Of a stretch of 58,487 nucleotides of DNA, positions 30,894 through 41,557 are shown piece by piece. The stretch is from assembly GCA_009772985.1 (NCBI GenBank), contig WOUS01000018.1, forward strand, positions 1 through 58,487, given 5' to 3'. Origin of the DNA: Anaerolineaceae bacterium (GTDB lineage: Bacteria; Chloroflexota; Anaerolineae; Anaerolineales; Villigracilaceae). Both the position numbers and the translations under genes were made by a program. The first letter of the stretch is position 1. Each line of letters opens with the position of its first letter. Below the pieces are notes generated by a model. That model was not told where the DNA came from. It searched no databases and was given only the letters and a program-made list of their open reading frames with translations.

Positions 30894-33851
30894 ATGAACG
30901 CAACGCGTGAACATAAGCCGGTGACAATTGTTCTGCCATACGTGACGCCCATCCTGGCGGCCCTGGCAATTGTTTTCAGTGTGTCCGTGCTAATCGGCTG
31001 GGCGACAAATTCCCTTCTGATCGCCCGCATCAATGCCAGGTTTATCCCGATGGCGCCCGCCACCGCGTTGTGCTTTGTTTTGCTGGGCGCAGTCCTGCTC
31101 CTCCGCCAGGGTCAGCCCGATCATCGCATCCTCCGGCGCCTCTGGCAGGCGCTGGCGGGCATCGTCCTGCTTTTCAACATTGCCATCCTCACCCTGACCG
31201 CGTTCTTGTCTTTCTTTGATCTATCCCTGGATATCGAGCAATGGCTCGCGGCGGCCTCGCTCTCCGGGCAGGGGTATGTGACCGGCATCATGTCGCCGGT
31301 GGCCGCGGCATTGTTCACCCTCCTCTCTTCGGCTGTTTTGCTCTCCCTCCCCGCCCGCGAGGGGAATCACTGGCGCGACCGCCTGGCGCAGGTCGCCGCC
31401 GCGATTGTTTTTCTCCTGGCGGGCATCCTCATCACCGGATACTGGTACGGCGCGCCGCTGCTCTATGGCGGGACGATCACGCCGATGGCCCTGACCACGG
31501 CCCTGGCGTTCCTCCTGCTCGGCGGCGGCTTTCTCTTCGAAGGCGCGAATGCCTTCTTCTCTCACTGGATGCTGAGCGCCTCCATCTTTTCGCGTTTCAC
31601 CCGCCGGGTCATACCCGGCGCCGCAGGGATCGTTCTCATCCTGGGCTGGCTTCATGCAACGGTTATCGAGGAATCGCATCCAACTTACCATGCGCTCTTT
31701 GTGGCCTTGAGCGCGCTCATTTCTACCGGGTTTGTTGCCCTTTTGACAGTCGTGACCGCGCGCCAGACTCAAAACGCCGTCACACAGGCAGGACAGGAAC
31801 TGCGCGAGAGCGAGCAGCGTTACCAGACGCTGGCCGAGGTCTCTCCGGTGGGGATTTTCCGCACCGACGCCCAGGGACTCACGATTTACGTCAACCGGCG
31901 CTGGTGTGAAATTTCCGGAATGAGCGCCGGGGAAGCGCCTGGCAATGGCTGGCTGAAAGCCGTTCACCCTGACGACCGTGAAAAACTCACCGGGAACTGG
32001 CAGGACGCTGTCCAAGAGCAGAGCGTTTCCAGGGCCGATTACCGCTTCCTGAAACCGGATGGGAGCGTCACCTGGGTTATCGGGCAGGCTGTCCCGGAGA
32101 AAGACGAAAGCGGCCGCATCCTCAGTTACATCGGGACGATTACCGACATCACCGAGCACAAGCAGGCCGAGGAGCAGGTCCGGCAGTACGTCAAGCGTCT
32201 GTCACGCCTGAACTATATTGCGCGGGCAGCCAGCGCCACCCTGAACCTGGATGAACTACTGGAAATCATTTATCGGGAGGTGATGGCAGCGGTCCCGGCC
32301 GAGGCTTTCTTCATCGCCCTGTATGACCAGACGAAAAATGAACTCGACTTTCGGATCCGCGAAGATAAGGGAAAGCGTGAACCTCCTGAGCGGCGCCCCC
32401 TCGGCGCAGCGTTGACCGCCCGGGTCGTCACAAGCAAACGACCCCTGCTCATACGCGATTACGAGCGTGAGAAGGATCGTCTTCCACCGATAAAATTGTG
32501 GGGCACACAACAGGCGCCGGCTTCGTGGCTGGGTGTACCAATGCTGATCGGCGACAGGATCGTTGGCGTCATCTCCGTGCAGGCGTATCATCCCGACGCC
32601 TTTGGGGATGCGGAACAGGAATTGCTTGCCACCATCGGCAACACGGCTGCCGTGGCAATCGAGAACGCGCGCCTGTATGCGGCGGAACAGCACCGCGCCG
32701 CGCGTCTGACCGACATATTGCGGCTTAGCATGGAATTGACGGTCCTGCGCGAGGAAAAAACAGTGCTGAGCACCCTGGTCGCCCGCGCCGCCGCCATCAT
32801 GGAGAGTTCCACCTGTACCGTAATGTTCATTGACGCAGGAACGAACGAAGCCGTGCTTGCCGCCCAGGTTGGCCTGCCCGAAAACACGCCCTCGAATCTG
32901 CGCGTCCCGCTGGCGCTGCCGCTCATCCACCAGATGCTGGAAACCGGCGAGCCGATGATCCTGAAGGATATCAACCACGATGCCCCGCAGATGCGCACGG
33001 TCCTCGTCCGTCCGGATGTGCGGGCATTCTTTGCCTATCCGATGGTGCGCGCCGGGGACGTGATCGGCATCATTACGTTCAGCAAACTTACGCCGCACTC
33101 CCCTTCGATGGAAGAGATCACTGCCTGCCGCCTGCTGGCAGAACGCGCCGCCGTCGCCCTGGAGAATGCCCGGCTGTATGAAACCGTCCGGCAGGAACTC
33201 ACCGAGCGCAAGCGCGCCGAGGAGGAGGTCCGCGCCGCGCTGGAGCAAAAGGAAACCCTCCTGCGCGAGGTCCACCACCGCGTCAAGAACAACCTGCAGG
33301 CCATCATCTCCCTGATGGATATGCACGCCGCCCAGATCGAAGACGCCGGGATACGGCAATTCCTGAAAGAACTGGAAGAACAGGCGCGCACCATGTCGCT
33401 GGTCTACGAACAGTTGTACCAGTCCGAGGATCTGGCGCAGGTGGATATGGCCCTTTACCTGCAAAAACTGGCCTCCAACGTGCTGGAAGCCTTCGCCGGC
33501 GGGCGCGCGATCAAACTGGACCTGAAGCTTGCCCCCGTCTCCCTGGACGTGGCCCAGGCCATGCCCTGCGGATTGATCGTCAACGAACTGCTCACCAACA
33601 GCCTCAAGCACGCCTTCCCGCCGCGCTTCCGGGGGAAGCCAGCCCTCCATATCGCTTTGAAAAAACATGGGAAGTCGTACCGCCTGACCGTGGGCGACAA
33701 CGGCATCGGCCTGCCAGCCGGTTACGACTGGCAGAAAGGGAAATCCCTCGGCCTGCGCCTCGTCCACCTGTGGGCGGCGCACCAACTGGGCGGCGCGCTG
33801 GGCAGGCTCAAAGGTCCGGGCACGAATTATTCGCTCCGGTTCGGCGTTTGA
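30894..33851 (+). CDS. Membrane sensor histidine kinase (PAS-GAF-GAF-HisKA_2)
   Basis: 985 residues, SD GGAG 7 nt before the ATG. Residues 1-285 contain about eight membrane helices. Then PAS (about 305-430, RYQTLAEVSPVGIFRTDAQG), two GAF domains (about 445-605 and 610-765), a HisKA_2 dimerisation domain with the phospho-acceptor in EVHHRVKNNLQAI (near residue 792), and an HATPase domain (about 880-985, with GLIVNELLTNSLKHAFP and VGDNGIGLP). The next gene starts with a receiver domain and is its likely partner. Confidence 0.93.
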   Translation: MNATREHKPVTIVLPYVTPILAALAIVFSVSVLIGWATNSLLIARINARFIPMAPATALCFVLLGAVLLLRQGQPDHRILRRLWQALAGIVLLFNIAILTLTAFLSFFDLSLDIEQWLAAASLSGQGYVTGIMSPVAAALFTLLSSAVLLSLPAREGNHWRDRLAQVAAAIVFLLAGILITGYWYGAPLLYGGTITPMALTTALAFLLLGGGFLFEGANAFFSHWMLSASIFSRFTRRVIPGAAGIVLILGWLHATVIEESHPTYHALFVALSALISTGFVALLTVVTARQTQNAVTQAGQELRESEQRYQTLAEVSPVGIFRTDAQGLTIYVNRRWCEISGMSAGEAPGNGWLKAVHPDDREKLTGNWQDAVQEQSVSRADYRFLKPDGSVTWVIGQAVPEKDESGRILSYIGTITDITEHKQAEEQVRQYVKRLSRLNYIARAASATLNLDELLEIIYREVMAAVPAEAFFIALYDQTKNELDFRIREDKGKREPPERRPLGAALTARVVTSKRPLLIRDYEREKDRLPPIKLWGTQQAPASWLGVPMLIGDRIVGVISVQAYHPDAFGDAEQELLATIGNTAAVAIENARLYAAEQHRAARLTDILRLSMELTVLREEKTVLSTLVARAAAIMESSTCTVMFIDAGTNEAVLAAQVGLPENTPSNLRVPLALPLIHQMLETGEPMILKDINHDAPQMRTVLVRPDVRAFFAYPMVRAGDVIGIITFSKLTPHSPSMEEITACRLLAERAAVALENARLYETVRQELTERKRAEEEVRAALEQKETLLREVHHRVKNNLQAIISLMDMHAAQIEDAGIRQFLKELEEQARTMSLVYEQLYQSEDLAQVDMALYLQKLASNVLEAFAGGRAIKLDLKLAPVSLDVAQAMPCGLIVNELLTNSLKHAFPPRFRGKPALHIALKKHGKSYRLTVGDNGIGLPAGYDWQKGKSLGLRLVHLWAAHQLGGALGRLKGPGTNYSLRFGV

Positions 33852-33854
33852 CGG

Positions 33855-33965
33855 TAAGGGTTCGTAAAAGAATAAGTTCCTGTTCAGGATGCAGTTGGAC
33901 TGCATCCTGCTCGCAGTGCAACTGCTCGCGAACGGAAAGTTACCCGACTTTGCGCTGTAATACTA
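33855..33965. repeat. MITE-like family copy 2 (inverted)
   Basis: On the minus strand it reads AGTATTACAGCGCAAAGTC, then TTCGCGAGCAGTTGCACTGC, GGATGCAGTCCAACTGCATCC and CTTATTCTTTTACGAACCC. Lies between the histidine kinase and the response regulator and ends 13 nt before the latter's ATG. Confidence 0.7.
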
Positions 33966-33977
33966 AGAGGTAAAAGA

Positions 33978-36900
33978 ATGAGCACTTCCCGCATCCTGAT
34001 TGTCGAAGATGACGCCATCCTGGCCTCCCACCTGGAGGAGACTCTCGTCCAGTTGGGCTACCAGGTTACGGGTCTCGCCGCCACCGGCCGGGATGCCGTC
34101 AAAGCGGCGCTGGCCCAGAAACCGGATGCCATCCTGATGGACATCCGCCTGCGCGGCGAAATGACCGGCATCCAGGCCGCCGAGGCAATCCACAAAAAAG
34201 CCGCCATCCCGGTCGTCTACCTGACCGCCTATACCGACGAAGTTTTACTGCAACAGGCCAAAATCACCGACGCCTACGCCTACCTGGCCAAGCCGGTGCG
34301 CGACCGTGAACTGCGCGCCAGCCTGGAGATGGCGCTCTACAAGCACGCCGCCGAAGAACACGTCCGCCACCTGAACCAGGTGCTGCGCGCCGTGCGCGAC
34401 GTCAACCAGTTGATCACCCGCGAAAAAGACGCCCGGAAATTGACGGAACAGGCCTGCCGCATCCTGGTGCAGACGCGCGGCTACCGGCTGGTCTGGTTCG
34501 GGAAAACGCGGGAAGAGGATAAAACCGTCCTGGTGCAGGCGCGCGCCGGACGGGAAGCGGCTTACCTGGACGAAGTGACCATCACCTGGGACGACTCGCC
34601 GCGCGGCCGCGGGCCGACCGGCGCCGCCCTGCGCACCCGCCAGCCGTCCTTCTGCAACGATATCGCCAACGACCCGGCCTTCAAGCCCTGGCGCAAACAG
34701 GCGCTGGCGCGCGGCCTGGCCTCCTCGGCGGCGGTCCCGGTGGCGCATGGCGAGGCCCTGTACGGGGTCCTGTGTGTGTACGCCGACCGCCCGAACATGT
34801 TCCAAGAGGATGAGGCCTCCCTGCTCGAAGAACTGGCCGGCGACCTCGGCTTTGCCTTCCACAGCCTCCATCAGGAGGAAGAGCGCCGCAGGATGGACAA
34901 AGCGCTGCGCGAAAGCGAGCAGCGTTACCGGACTGTCGCGAATTACAATTATGACTGGGAATACTGGGTCGGGCCGGATGGAAAATGGCTCTATTGCTCC
35001 CCGTCCTGTGAACGCATCACCGGATATCCTCCCGAAAAATTCACGGAAAACCCGGACTTCCTGGCAAAGATCACCCACCCGGAAGATGTTGAGAAGTTAA
35101 AGAGTCATCGGGAGAAAAGATCGAAAGACGGCGCGGACCATTTCGACTTCCGCATCACCCGGAGCGACGGGGAAACCCGCTGGCTGGCCCACGTTTGCCG
35201 GGAGATTGTCACCCCGGAGGGAGTACATATTGGCCGGCGCGCCTCCAACCGCGACATTACCGCGCGCAAGCAGGCGGAGGAAGCCGTTCTGCGAGCCAAA
35301 GATGATTGGGAACGGACATTCGATGCGGTGCCCAACCTGATCGCCATACTCGATGAGCAGTATCGGATCGTGCGTGCGAATAAAGCCATGGCAGACCGCC
35401 TGGGCTTGACCCCCGACGAGTGTGTCGGGCAAACGTGCTACACCTGTGTCCATGGTCTTTCCGAGCCGCCGTCATTCTGCCCTCACCGGCAACTGCTCCG
35501 CGACGGGCTTGAGCACGTTGCCGAGGTACACGAAGAACGCCTGGGCGGGGATTTTATGGTGAGCGTCTCGCCCCTGCCCGGCCCGGATGGGAAAGTCAAC
35601 CGGTGTGTTCACGTTGCTTATGATGTCACCGCGCGCAAGCGGGCGGATGAAGAATTGCGCGCCCTTTCCACACGCCAGGAAGCCATTCTGGCCGCCGTTC
35701 CAGACATTCTCATGGAAGTGAACAAGGACAAGGTGTACATCTGGGCGAATCCGGCCGGCGTCGAGTTTTTTGGAGAGAATGTCATCGGCAAAGAGGCCGC
35801 TTTCTACTTCGAGGGCGAACAAGATACCTATGGCGTAGTACAACCACTCTTCAACGGCAGCGAAAACGTGATCTATATCGAGAGTTGGCAGCGGCGCAAG
35901 GATGGGGAAAAGCGGCTGCTTGCCTGGCGGTGCCGGACGCTCAAAGATGCTGACGGAAACGTGGTTGGCGCTCTCTCTTCGGCGCACGATATCACCGAGC
36001 GCAGGCAGGCAGAGGATGCCCTGCACGCCAGTGAAGAAAAACTGCGCCACATCGTCGAGCATAGCACCAACCTGTTCTATTCCCACACAACCGACCATCT
36101 CCTGACTTATGTCAGCCCTCAATCGCGGCATTTCATGGAATGTGAGCCGGAAGAGGCCATGATCCGTTGGACTGAGTTCGCGACCGATCATCCTGTCAAC
36201 CAGCAGGGATTCGATGCCACGCAACGGGCAATGGAGACCGGCCAGGCTCAACCACCTTATCTGTTGGAATTGAGAACAAAGAAAGGAAACATTGTTTGGG
36301 TTGAGGTCAACGAAGCGCCGGTTGTGAAAGAAGGAAAAGTTGTTGCCATTGTTGGCTCACTCACCGACACCACCGAGCGCAAGCAGGCGGAAGATGAGAA
36401 CCACCGCATGGTTGAACGCTGGTCAATCGTATATCGCGCCGGTGAGGAGATTGGCGCCAGCCTGGATACAGAGCAAATTTTCGCGGCAGTCCATCGCGCC
36501 GTGGAACAAGTCATGCCCTGTGAGGATTTCGTGATCAGTTTATACGACGAAATTCGCAATGAAATGACCGGGAACTATATTTTGGAAAACAACATAAGGG
36601 TTGCGCCGAATCCCTATCAGGCAGACCATGGGCTGGGAGGCACTATCGTTCATTCCGGCCAGTCGCTGCTCCTGAACAACCCGGAGCAGATCAATACGAG
36701 CGGGATCAAGTTCGAGCTGTATGGCAGCGGGTCAGACACCGCCTCGGTTGTGGCCGTGCCGATGCAGATCAAAGGAAAAACCATCGGCATAATAACCGCT
36801 CAGAGTTACCATTCAGACGCTTACACGAGCGAGGATCAGGAACTGCTTGAGATGTTAGCCGGCCATGCTGCCGTTGCCATTGACAATGCGCGTTTGTTCG

Positions 36901-39900
36901 AGCAGGCCCAACAGGAGATCACCGAGCGCAAGCAGACCGAAGAAGCGCTGGCCGTCTCCGAATCCGAACTGCGTGCCCTGTTTGCCTCCATGCAGGATGT
37001 GGTGCTGGTGATTGACCGCACCGGGGTGTATCTCAAGGTCGCCCCTACCAATCCCGGCTTGTTGGTCAAACCGCCGGAGGAACTGCTCGGTAAAGCTTTG
37101 CGAGATGTCTTCCCTCCTGAACAGGCCGAGACCTTTCTCAGTGTTTTGCAACAAGTCCTGGATACAAAACAAACCATGCAGATCGAATATGATCTCATCA
37201 TCGGCGACCGAACCGTGTGGTTCGAGACATCCATCTCGCCGATGGCAGAGGATAGCACTCTCTGGGTGGCGCGCGACATCTCCGAGCGCAAGCGTGCGGC
37301 TTTTGAATTAGAACGCCGTGTCGCAGAACTCACCGCTATTTATGAGTCGGCCTATGCGATGCGCAAACTTACCTCGCCGGAGGAACTCGAGCAGGAAATT
37401 ATTCACGTCCTGGAACAGATCCTGCATTATGAGTTTGGCGCGGTCCTTTTGGTTGACGAATCCACAGGCATGTTGATTCCTCATGGGGTGAGCGCCCAGG
37501 GCAAGGATTCTGAATTTGTGCAATCAGACAAGGCATATATCGCCGCTCAAGGAGTCCGTCTGGGTGTCGGCATTACCGGCTGGGTCGCGCAAACCGGCCA
37601 AAGTGTTCGGCTGGGAGACGTGCGTACAGATCCACGCTACTATGCGATGCGTGAAGACATCCGCTCTGAACTTTGTGTGCCCCTGCGGGTTGGTGATCAC
37701 ATCATTGGTGTAGTGAACGTAGAGACAACGAAACCGGATGCTTACACCGAGAATGACCAACGCGTACTGGAAACCGTTGCGGCCCAAATAGCGGCGGCGA
37801 TTCAAAATACGCGCCTGTACGCAGACGTTCAACAAGAACTCTCCAAGCGCAAGCAGGCAGAGGAAGCATTACGGAGCAGCGAATCATCTTTACAAGCGGT
37901 CCTACAATCCACTGCTGATGGAATATTGGCTGTTGGCAGTGAAAATGAAGTACTTTATGCCAATGAACGTTTTGCGGAGATTTGGCGGATCCCACCGGCG
38001 GTAATGACCAGCAAGGATGACTCTGTCCTTCTTCAATATGTTCTCGATCAACTGAGCGACCCGCAAAGTTTCCTCAAAAAGGTCCAGGAACTATACAAGT
38101 CGAAAGAAGAAAGTTTCGATGCGCTGTATTTCAAGGATGGAAGGGTATTCGAGCGGCTGTCGCGGCCACTGATGGAAGAGGCAGAACTGCGAGGCAGGGT
38201 TTGGTCATTCCGCGACATCACCGAACGCAAACGCGCCGAGGAGGAAATCCTGCGCCGCGTGACCGAACTGGAAGTGCTCTACGAGCACGGCCTGGCCATC
38301 AGCCGCATCCTCGAACCGCACGAGATCGGGGAAAAGATCATCGAGATTTTCAACCGCAAACTGAACTGGCACCACGCCGCCATCCGCCTCTACGACCCGC
38401 GCAGGAACCGCATGGAAGTGCTGGCCTTCAACCACCCCGGTCTCACCGAGGAGGAACGCCCTGCCCATCGCGAAAAAATGCACAAAAAAGCCGGAGACCC
38501 GGGCAAGGGCCTCAGCGGCTGGGTCTTCCAGCACGGGGAGAGTGTCCTGTGCAAGGACGTCCGCCAGGACCCGCGCTACGTGAACACGTACCCGGGCCTC
38601 CGCTCCGGTTTGTACGTGCCGCTCAAGGCCGGGGGAAAGATCATCGGCTCGATCGCCATCGAAAGCACCCGCGTGGAGGCCTTCACCGTGCAGGACCAGC
38701 GCCTGCTGGAAACCGTCGCCGCCCAGGCCGCCATCGCCATCGAGAACGCCCGCCTCTACCAGGATACCGTCCGCGCCGCCGAACGCCGCGCCGTGCTGCA
38801 CCGCGCCAGCCAGGAGATTACCGCAGCCGGCCTCGACCTGGAGGCTGTTTACGCCTCCATCCACCGCGCCGCTGCCGAGTTGATGCCTTTCGAAGTCATT
38901 CTCATCAGCCTGCATGACCGTGACCGAAAGGAGGTTGAAGCCATTTATACATTCGACAGCGGCGAGCGTTATCCCAATGCCCGCATTCCGGTTGGGCAGG
39001 GCGTCACCGGCAAGGTCATCCGGGAACGCGCCTCCTTGTGCATCCAGGATTATCGCAAAGAAAAACGGTCAACCACCGCCTCCTTTGGCAAAGGAGATTC
39101 ACGCTCCATCCTGGCCGTACCGATGCTCGCCGGAGTCGAGATAACGGGCGTCATCTCCGTCCAGTCCTACCAGCCCGGCTTGTACGACCAGGAAGACCAG
39201 GCTCTGCTGGAGATGCTGGCCGCTTACGCCGGCAGCGCCATCGAAAATGCCCGCCTGTTCGAGGAAACCCGCCGCCGCGCCGAAGAATTGAACATGCTGG
39301 TGCGGGTCTCCTCCGCCATGCGCGCCGCCGGCACACCCGCGGAAATGTATCCGGTCATCGTGGATATGGTGATGGAACTCTTCCACGCCAATGGGTCGAG
39401 CGTAAACATGAATGACCCTGCCACCGGCGAGAACGTCATCATGGCCGCACGCGGCGCGCTCGCGCCTCACGTCGGCTTCCGCATCCCCCCGGGCGCAGGC
39501 GGGACCGGGATCGTGATCCGCACCGGCCAGCCCTACCCGACCGCCGACAGCCGCACGGACGAGCGCATCTACCATCCGGACCCGGTACCGGATCTTGGCG
39601 CCATGGCGTTTGTCCCCCTCGCCACACGCGCAGGCGTCATCGGGGCGCTGTCGGCCGGGCGCGAAGGCGCCATCAGCGAAAATGATGTGAACCTCCTCAC
39701 CGCCATCGCCGACATCGCCGCCAGCGCCATCGAGAACTCCCGCCTGTTCGAATCCGAACGCGAACAACATCACCTTTCCGATGCTCTCCGAAACGCCCTG
39801 GGCGCAGGGGCATCGTTGAGCAGTACGTTGGACTTCAGTGAGGTATTGGATCATTTGCTGGAAGCGGTCGAAGGGATTCTCCCTTACGATGACGCCAGCA

Positions 39901-41375
39901 TCATGCTGGTGGATCCTCCGGGCGGGGAGGCTGTCATAACACGGACACGCGGCCGCGCACTCGGCGGTGACAAAACAAGCCAGTTCTTCAAGGATTTCCG
40001 TTTCAACGTGGCGACCACAGAAAACCTGCGCTGGATGGCGGAACACAAACAGCCGCTGGTCATCCCCGATGTGACCTCGTATCCGGGGTGGATCACGGTT
40101 GAAGGTACAGAAGCGACCCGTTCCTGGGCCGGCGCGCCGATCATCGTCAACGGCGAGGTGATCGCTTTCTTTTCTTTGACAAAGAATGAGATCAACTTCT
40201 ACAGCCCCGAACACGCCCGGCTGCTGGAAGCCTTCACCGGGCAGGCCTCCCTGGCCTTCCAAAACGCCCGCCTCTTTGCCGAAACGCAAAGCCGCCTGCG
40301 CTTCCTCTCCGCCCTGCACAACATTGACATCGCCATCAGCGCCAGCGTAGACCTGCGCGTCACCCTCGCCATCATCCTCGAAAACGTGACCGGCGAACTC
40401 CAGGTGGATGCGGCTGCCGTGGCGCTGCTGAACCCGCACACGCGGGCGCTGGAATACACCGCCAGCCGCGGCTTCCGCTCCCGCATCGTGGAAGGCATGC
40501 GCGTCAAACTCGGCGAGGGGCTGGCCGGGCAGGCCGCCCTCCAGAGACGGATCATTGACCTTTCCGAAGCACGCCCGGCGGACGGGAAGGACGGCCCTCT
40601 TGTGGACCTCTTCAAAGACGAGCAGTTCGCCTCCCAGCACGCCATCCCGCTGATCGCCAAGGGACAGGTTCAGGGAGTAATGCAGATCTGCCACCGCGCC
40701 GTGCTGAACCCCGGCCAGGAATGGCTCGACTTCCTCGACACGCTGGCCGGGCAGGCCGCCATTGCCATTGATAACGCCCGCATGTTCGACAACCTCCAGC
40801 GCTCCAACCTGGACCTCCTGCTGGCCTACGACGCCACCATCCAGGGCTGGTCGCAGGCGCTGGACATGCGCGACCGGGAGACCGAAGGCCACACCCGCCG
40901 CGTGGCCGATGTGACCCTGACCCTGGCGGGCGCCATGGGGATGAACGATGCCGAACTCGATCACATCCGCCGCGGCGCGCTGCTGCACGACATCGGGAAG
41001 ATCGGCATCCCGGATGTCATCCTGCACAAGCCCGGCGCGCTGACCGACGAAGAGTGGGTCATCATGCGCACCCATCCGGTCAAGGCCTATGAAATGCTCT
41101 CCCCGATTGCCTACCTGCGTCCCGCCCTCGACATCCCTCATTGTCACCACGAAAAATGGGACGGCAGCGGCTACCCGCGCGGGCTGAAAGGGGAACAGAT
41201 CCCGCTGGCGGCGCGCATATTCGCCGTGGTGGATGTGTTCGACGCCCTGACCTCCGACCGTCCCTACCGCCCCGCCTGGAGCCGGGAGAAAGCGCTGAAA
41301 CACATCAAACAGGAGACCGGGAAACACTTCGACCCGCAGGCGGTGGAGATGTTCCTGAAGATGGTGGAGAAATGA
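33978..41375 (+). CDS. Giant response regulator: REC, multiple PAS and GAF, HD-GYP phosphodiesterase
   Basis: 2465 residues, cytosolic, no membrane helices. Approximate order: REC (5-128, ILIVEDDAILASHLEE, DAILMDIRL, YLAKPV), GAF (140-298), four PAS (311-434, 438-554, 558-678, 681-808), GAF (811-975), PAS (991-1104), GAF (1111-1288), PAS (1298-1421), five GAF (1424-2275), HD-GYP (2285-2465). HD-GYP residues are intact: LLHDIGKIGIPD and HHEKWDGSGYPRGLKG, so it should hydrolyse c-di-GMP. PAS blocks are joined by TERKQAE-type helices. Start ATG has AGAGG upstream. It probably answers to the histidine kinase just upstream and opposes the GGDEF protein at 14.7 kb. Confidence 0.92.
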   Translation: MSTSRILIVEDDAILASHLEETLVQLGYQVTGLAATGRDAVKAALAQKPDAILMDIRLRGEMTGIQAAEAIHKKAAIPVVYLTAYTDEVLLQQAKITDAYAYLAKPVRDRELRASLEMALYKHAAEEHVRHLNQVLRAVRDVNQLITREKDARKLTEQACRILVQTRGYRLVWFGKTREEDKTVLVQARAGREAAYLDEVTITWDDSPRGRGPTGAALRTRQPSFCNDIANDPAFKPWRKQALARGLASSAAVPVAHGEALYGVLCVYADRPNMFQEDEASLLEELAGDLGFAFHSLHQEEERRRMDKALRESEQRYRTVANYNYDWEYWVGPDGKWLYCSPSCERITGYPPEKFTENPDFLAKITHPEDVEKLKSHREKRSKDGADHFDFRITRSDGETRWLAHVCREIVTPEGVHIGRRASNRDITARKQAEEAVLRAKDDWERTFDAVPNLIAILDEQYRIVRANKAMADRLGLTPDECVGQTCYTCVHGLSEPPSFCPHRQLLRDGLEHVAEVHEERLGGDFMVSVSPLPGPDGKVNRCVHVAYDVTARKRADEELRALSTRQEAILAAVPDILMEVNKDKVYIWANPAGVEFFGENVIGKEAAFYFEGEQDTYGVVQPLFNGSENVIYIESWQRRKDGEKRLLAWRCRTLKDADGNVVGALSSAHDITERRQAEDALHASEEKLRHIVEHSTNLFYSHTTDHLLTYVSPQSRHFMECEPEEAMIRWTEFATDHPVNQQGFDATQRAMETGQAQPPYLLELRTKKGNIVWVEVNEAPVVKEGKVVAIVGSLTDTTERKQAEDENHRMVERWSIVYRAGEEIGASLDTEQIFAAVHRAVEQVMPCEDFVISLYDEIRNEMTGNYILENNIRVAPNPYQADHGLGGTIVHSGQSLLLNNPEQINTSGIKFELYGSGSDTASVVAVPMQIKGKTIGIITAQSYHSDAYTSEDQELLEMLAGHAAVAIDNARLFEQAQQEITERKQTEEALAVSESELRALFASMQDVVLVIDRTGVYLKVAPTNPGLLVKPPEELLGKALRDVFPPEQAETFLSVLQQVLDTKQTMQIEYDLIIGDRTVWFETSISPMAEDSTLWVARDISERKRAAFELERRVAELTAIYESAYAMRKLTSPEELEQEIIHVLEQILHYEFGAVLLVDESTGMLIPHGVSAQGKDSEFVQSDKAYIAAQGVRLGVGITGWVAQTGQSVRLGDVRTDPRYYAMREDIRSELCVPLRVGDHIIGVVNVETTKPDAYTENDQRVLETVAAQIAAAIQNTRLYADVQQELSKRKQAEEALRSSESSLQAVLQSTADGILAVGSENEVLYANERFAEIWRIPPAVMTSKDDSVLLQYVLDQLSDPQSFLKKVQELYKSKEESFDALYFKDGRVFERLSRPLMEEAELRGRVWSFRDITERKRAEEEILRRVTELEVLYEHGLAISRILEPHEIGEKIIEIFNRKLNWHHAAIRLYDPRRNRMEVLAFNHPGLTEEERPAHREKMHKKAGDPGKGLSGWVFQHGESVLCKDVRQDPRYVNTYPGLRSGLYVPLKAGGKIIGSIAIESTRVEAFTVQDQRLLETVAAQAAIAIENARLYQDTVRAAERRAVLHRASQEITAAGLDLEAVYASIHRAAAELMPFEVILISLHDRDRKEVEAIYTFDSGERYPNARIPVGQGVTGKVIRERASLCIQDYRKEKRSTTASFGKGDSRSILAVPMLAGVEITGVISVQSYQPGLYDQEDQALLEMLAAYAGSAIENARLFEETRRRAEELNMLVRVSSAMRAAGTPAEMYPVIVDMVMELFHANGSSVNMNDPATGENVIMAARGALAPHVGFRIPPGAGGTGIVIRTGQPYPTADSRTDERIYHPDPVPDLGAMAFVPLATRAGVIGALSAGREGAISENDVNLLTAIADIAASAIENSRLFESEREQHHLSDALRNALGAGASLSSTLDFSEVLDHLLEAVEGILPYDDASIMLVDPPGGEAVITRTRGRALGGDKTSQFFKDFRFNVATTENLRWMAEHKQPLVIPDVTSYPGWITVEGTEATRSWAGAPIIVNGEVIAFFSLTKNEINFYSPEHARLLEAFTGQASLAFQNARLFAETQSRLRFLSALHNIDIAISASVDLRVTLAIILENVTGELQVDAAAVALLNPHTRALEYTASRGFRSRIVEGMRVKLGEGLAGQAALQRRIIDLSEARPADGKDGPLVDLFKDEQFASQHAIPLIAKGQVQGVMQICHRAVLNPGQEWLDFLDTLAGQAAIAIDNARMFDNLQRSNLDLLLAYDATIQGWSQALDMRDRETEGHTRRVADVTLTLAGAMGMNDAELDHIRRGALLHDIGKIGIPDVILHKPGALTDEEWVIMRTHPVKAYEMLSPIAYLRPALDIPHCHHEKWDGSGYPRGLKGEQIPLAARIFAVVDVFDALTSDRPYRPAWSREKALKHIKQETGKHFDPQAVEMFLKMVEK

Positions 41376-41395
41376 TCAGTAAGCAGTGAACAGAA

Positions 41396-41434
41396 AGCAG
41401 GAGGCAGTTTCCAGGCTGTCTCCTGCTTTTTTTC
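41396..41434 (+). terminator. Terminator after the giant HD-GYP gene
   Basis: AGCAGGAG (41396-41403) with CTCCTGCT (41420-41427), inner CAG/CTG pairing, followed by seven T. Confidence 0.9.
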
Positions 41435-41557
41435 AAGAAAGGCGCCTCACGAATTAGCGCCGGAGGGGGCGAATCTCTCCGGATGCGCCATCATGCTGCC
41501 AAGCATCCTGCCGACCTCTTCAAACCCCTTTTGCAGTTCGTCGCGGCGTTCGGGGAA

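Noticed and set aside
32256..33905. 549-codon minus-strand frame opposite the histidine kinase
   Set aside because: Antisense of the GAF/HisKA_2 region; no recognisable domain.
39099..41327. 742-codon minus-strand frame opposite the HD-GYP protein
   Set aside because: Gly/Asp/His-rich antisense shadow of GAF/HD-GYP coding sequence.
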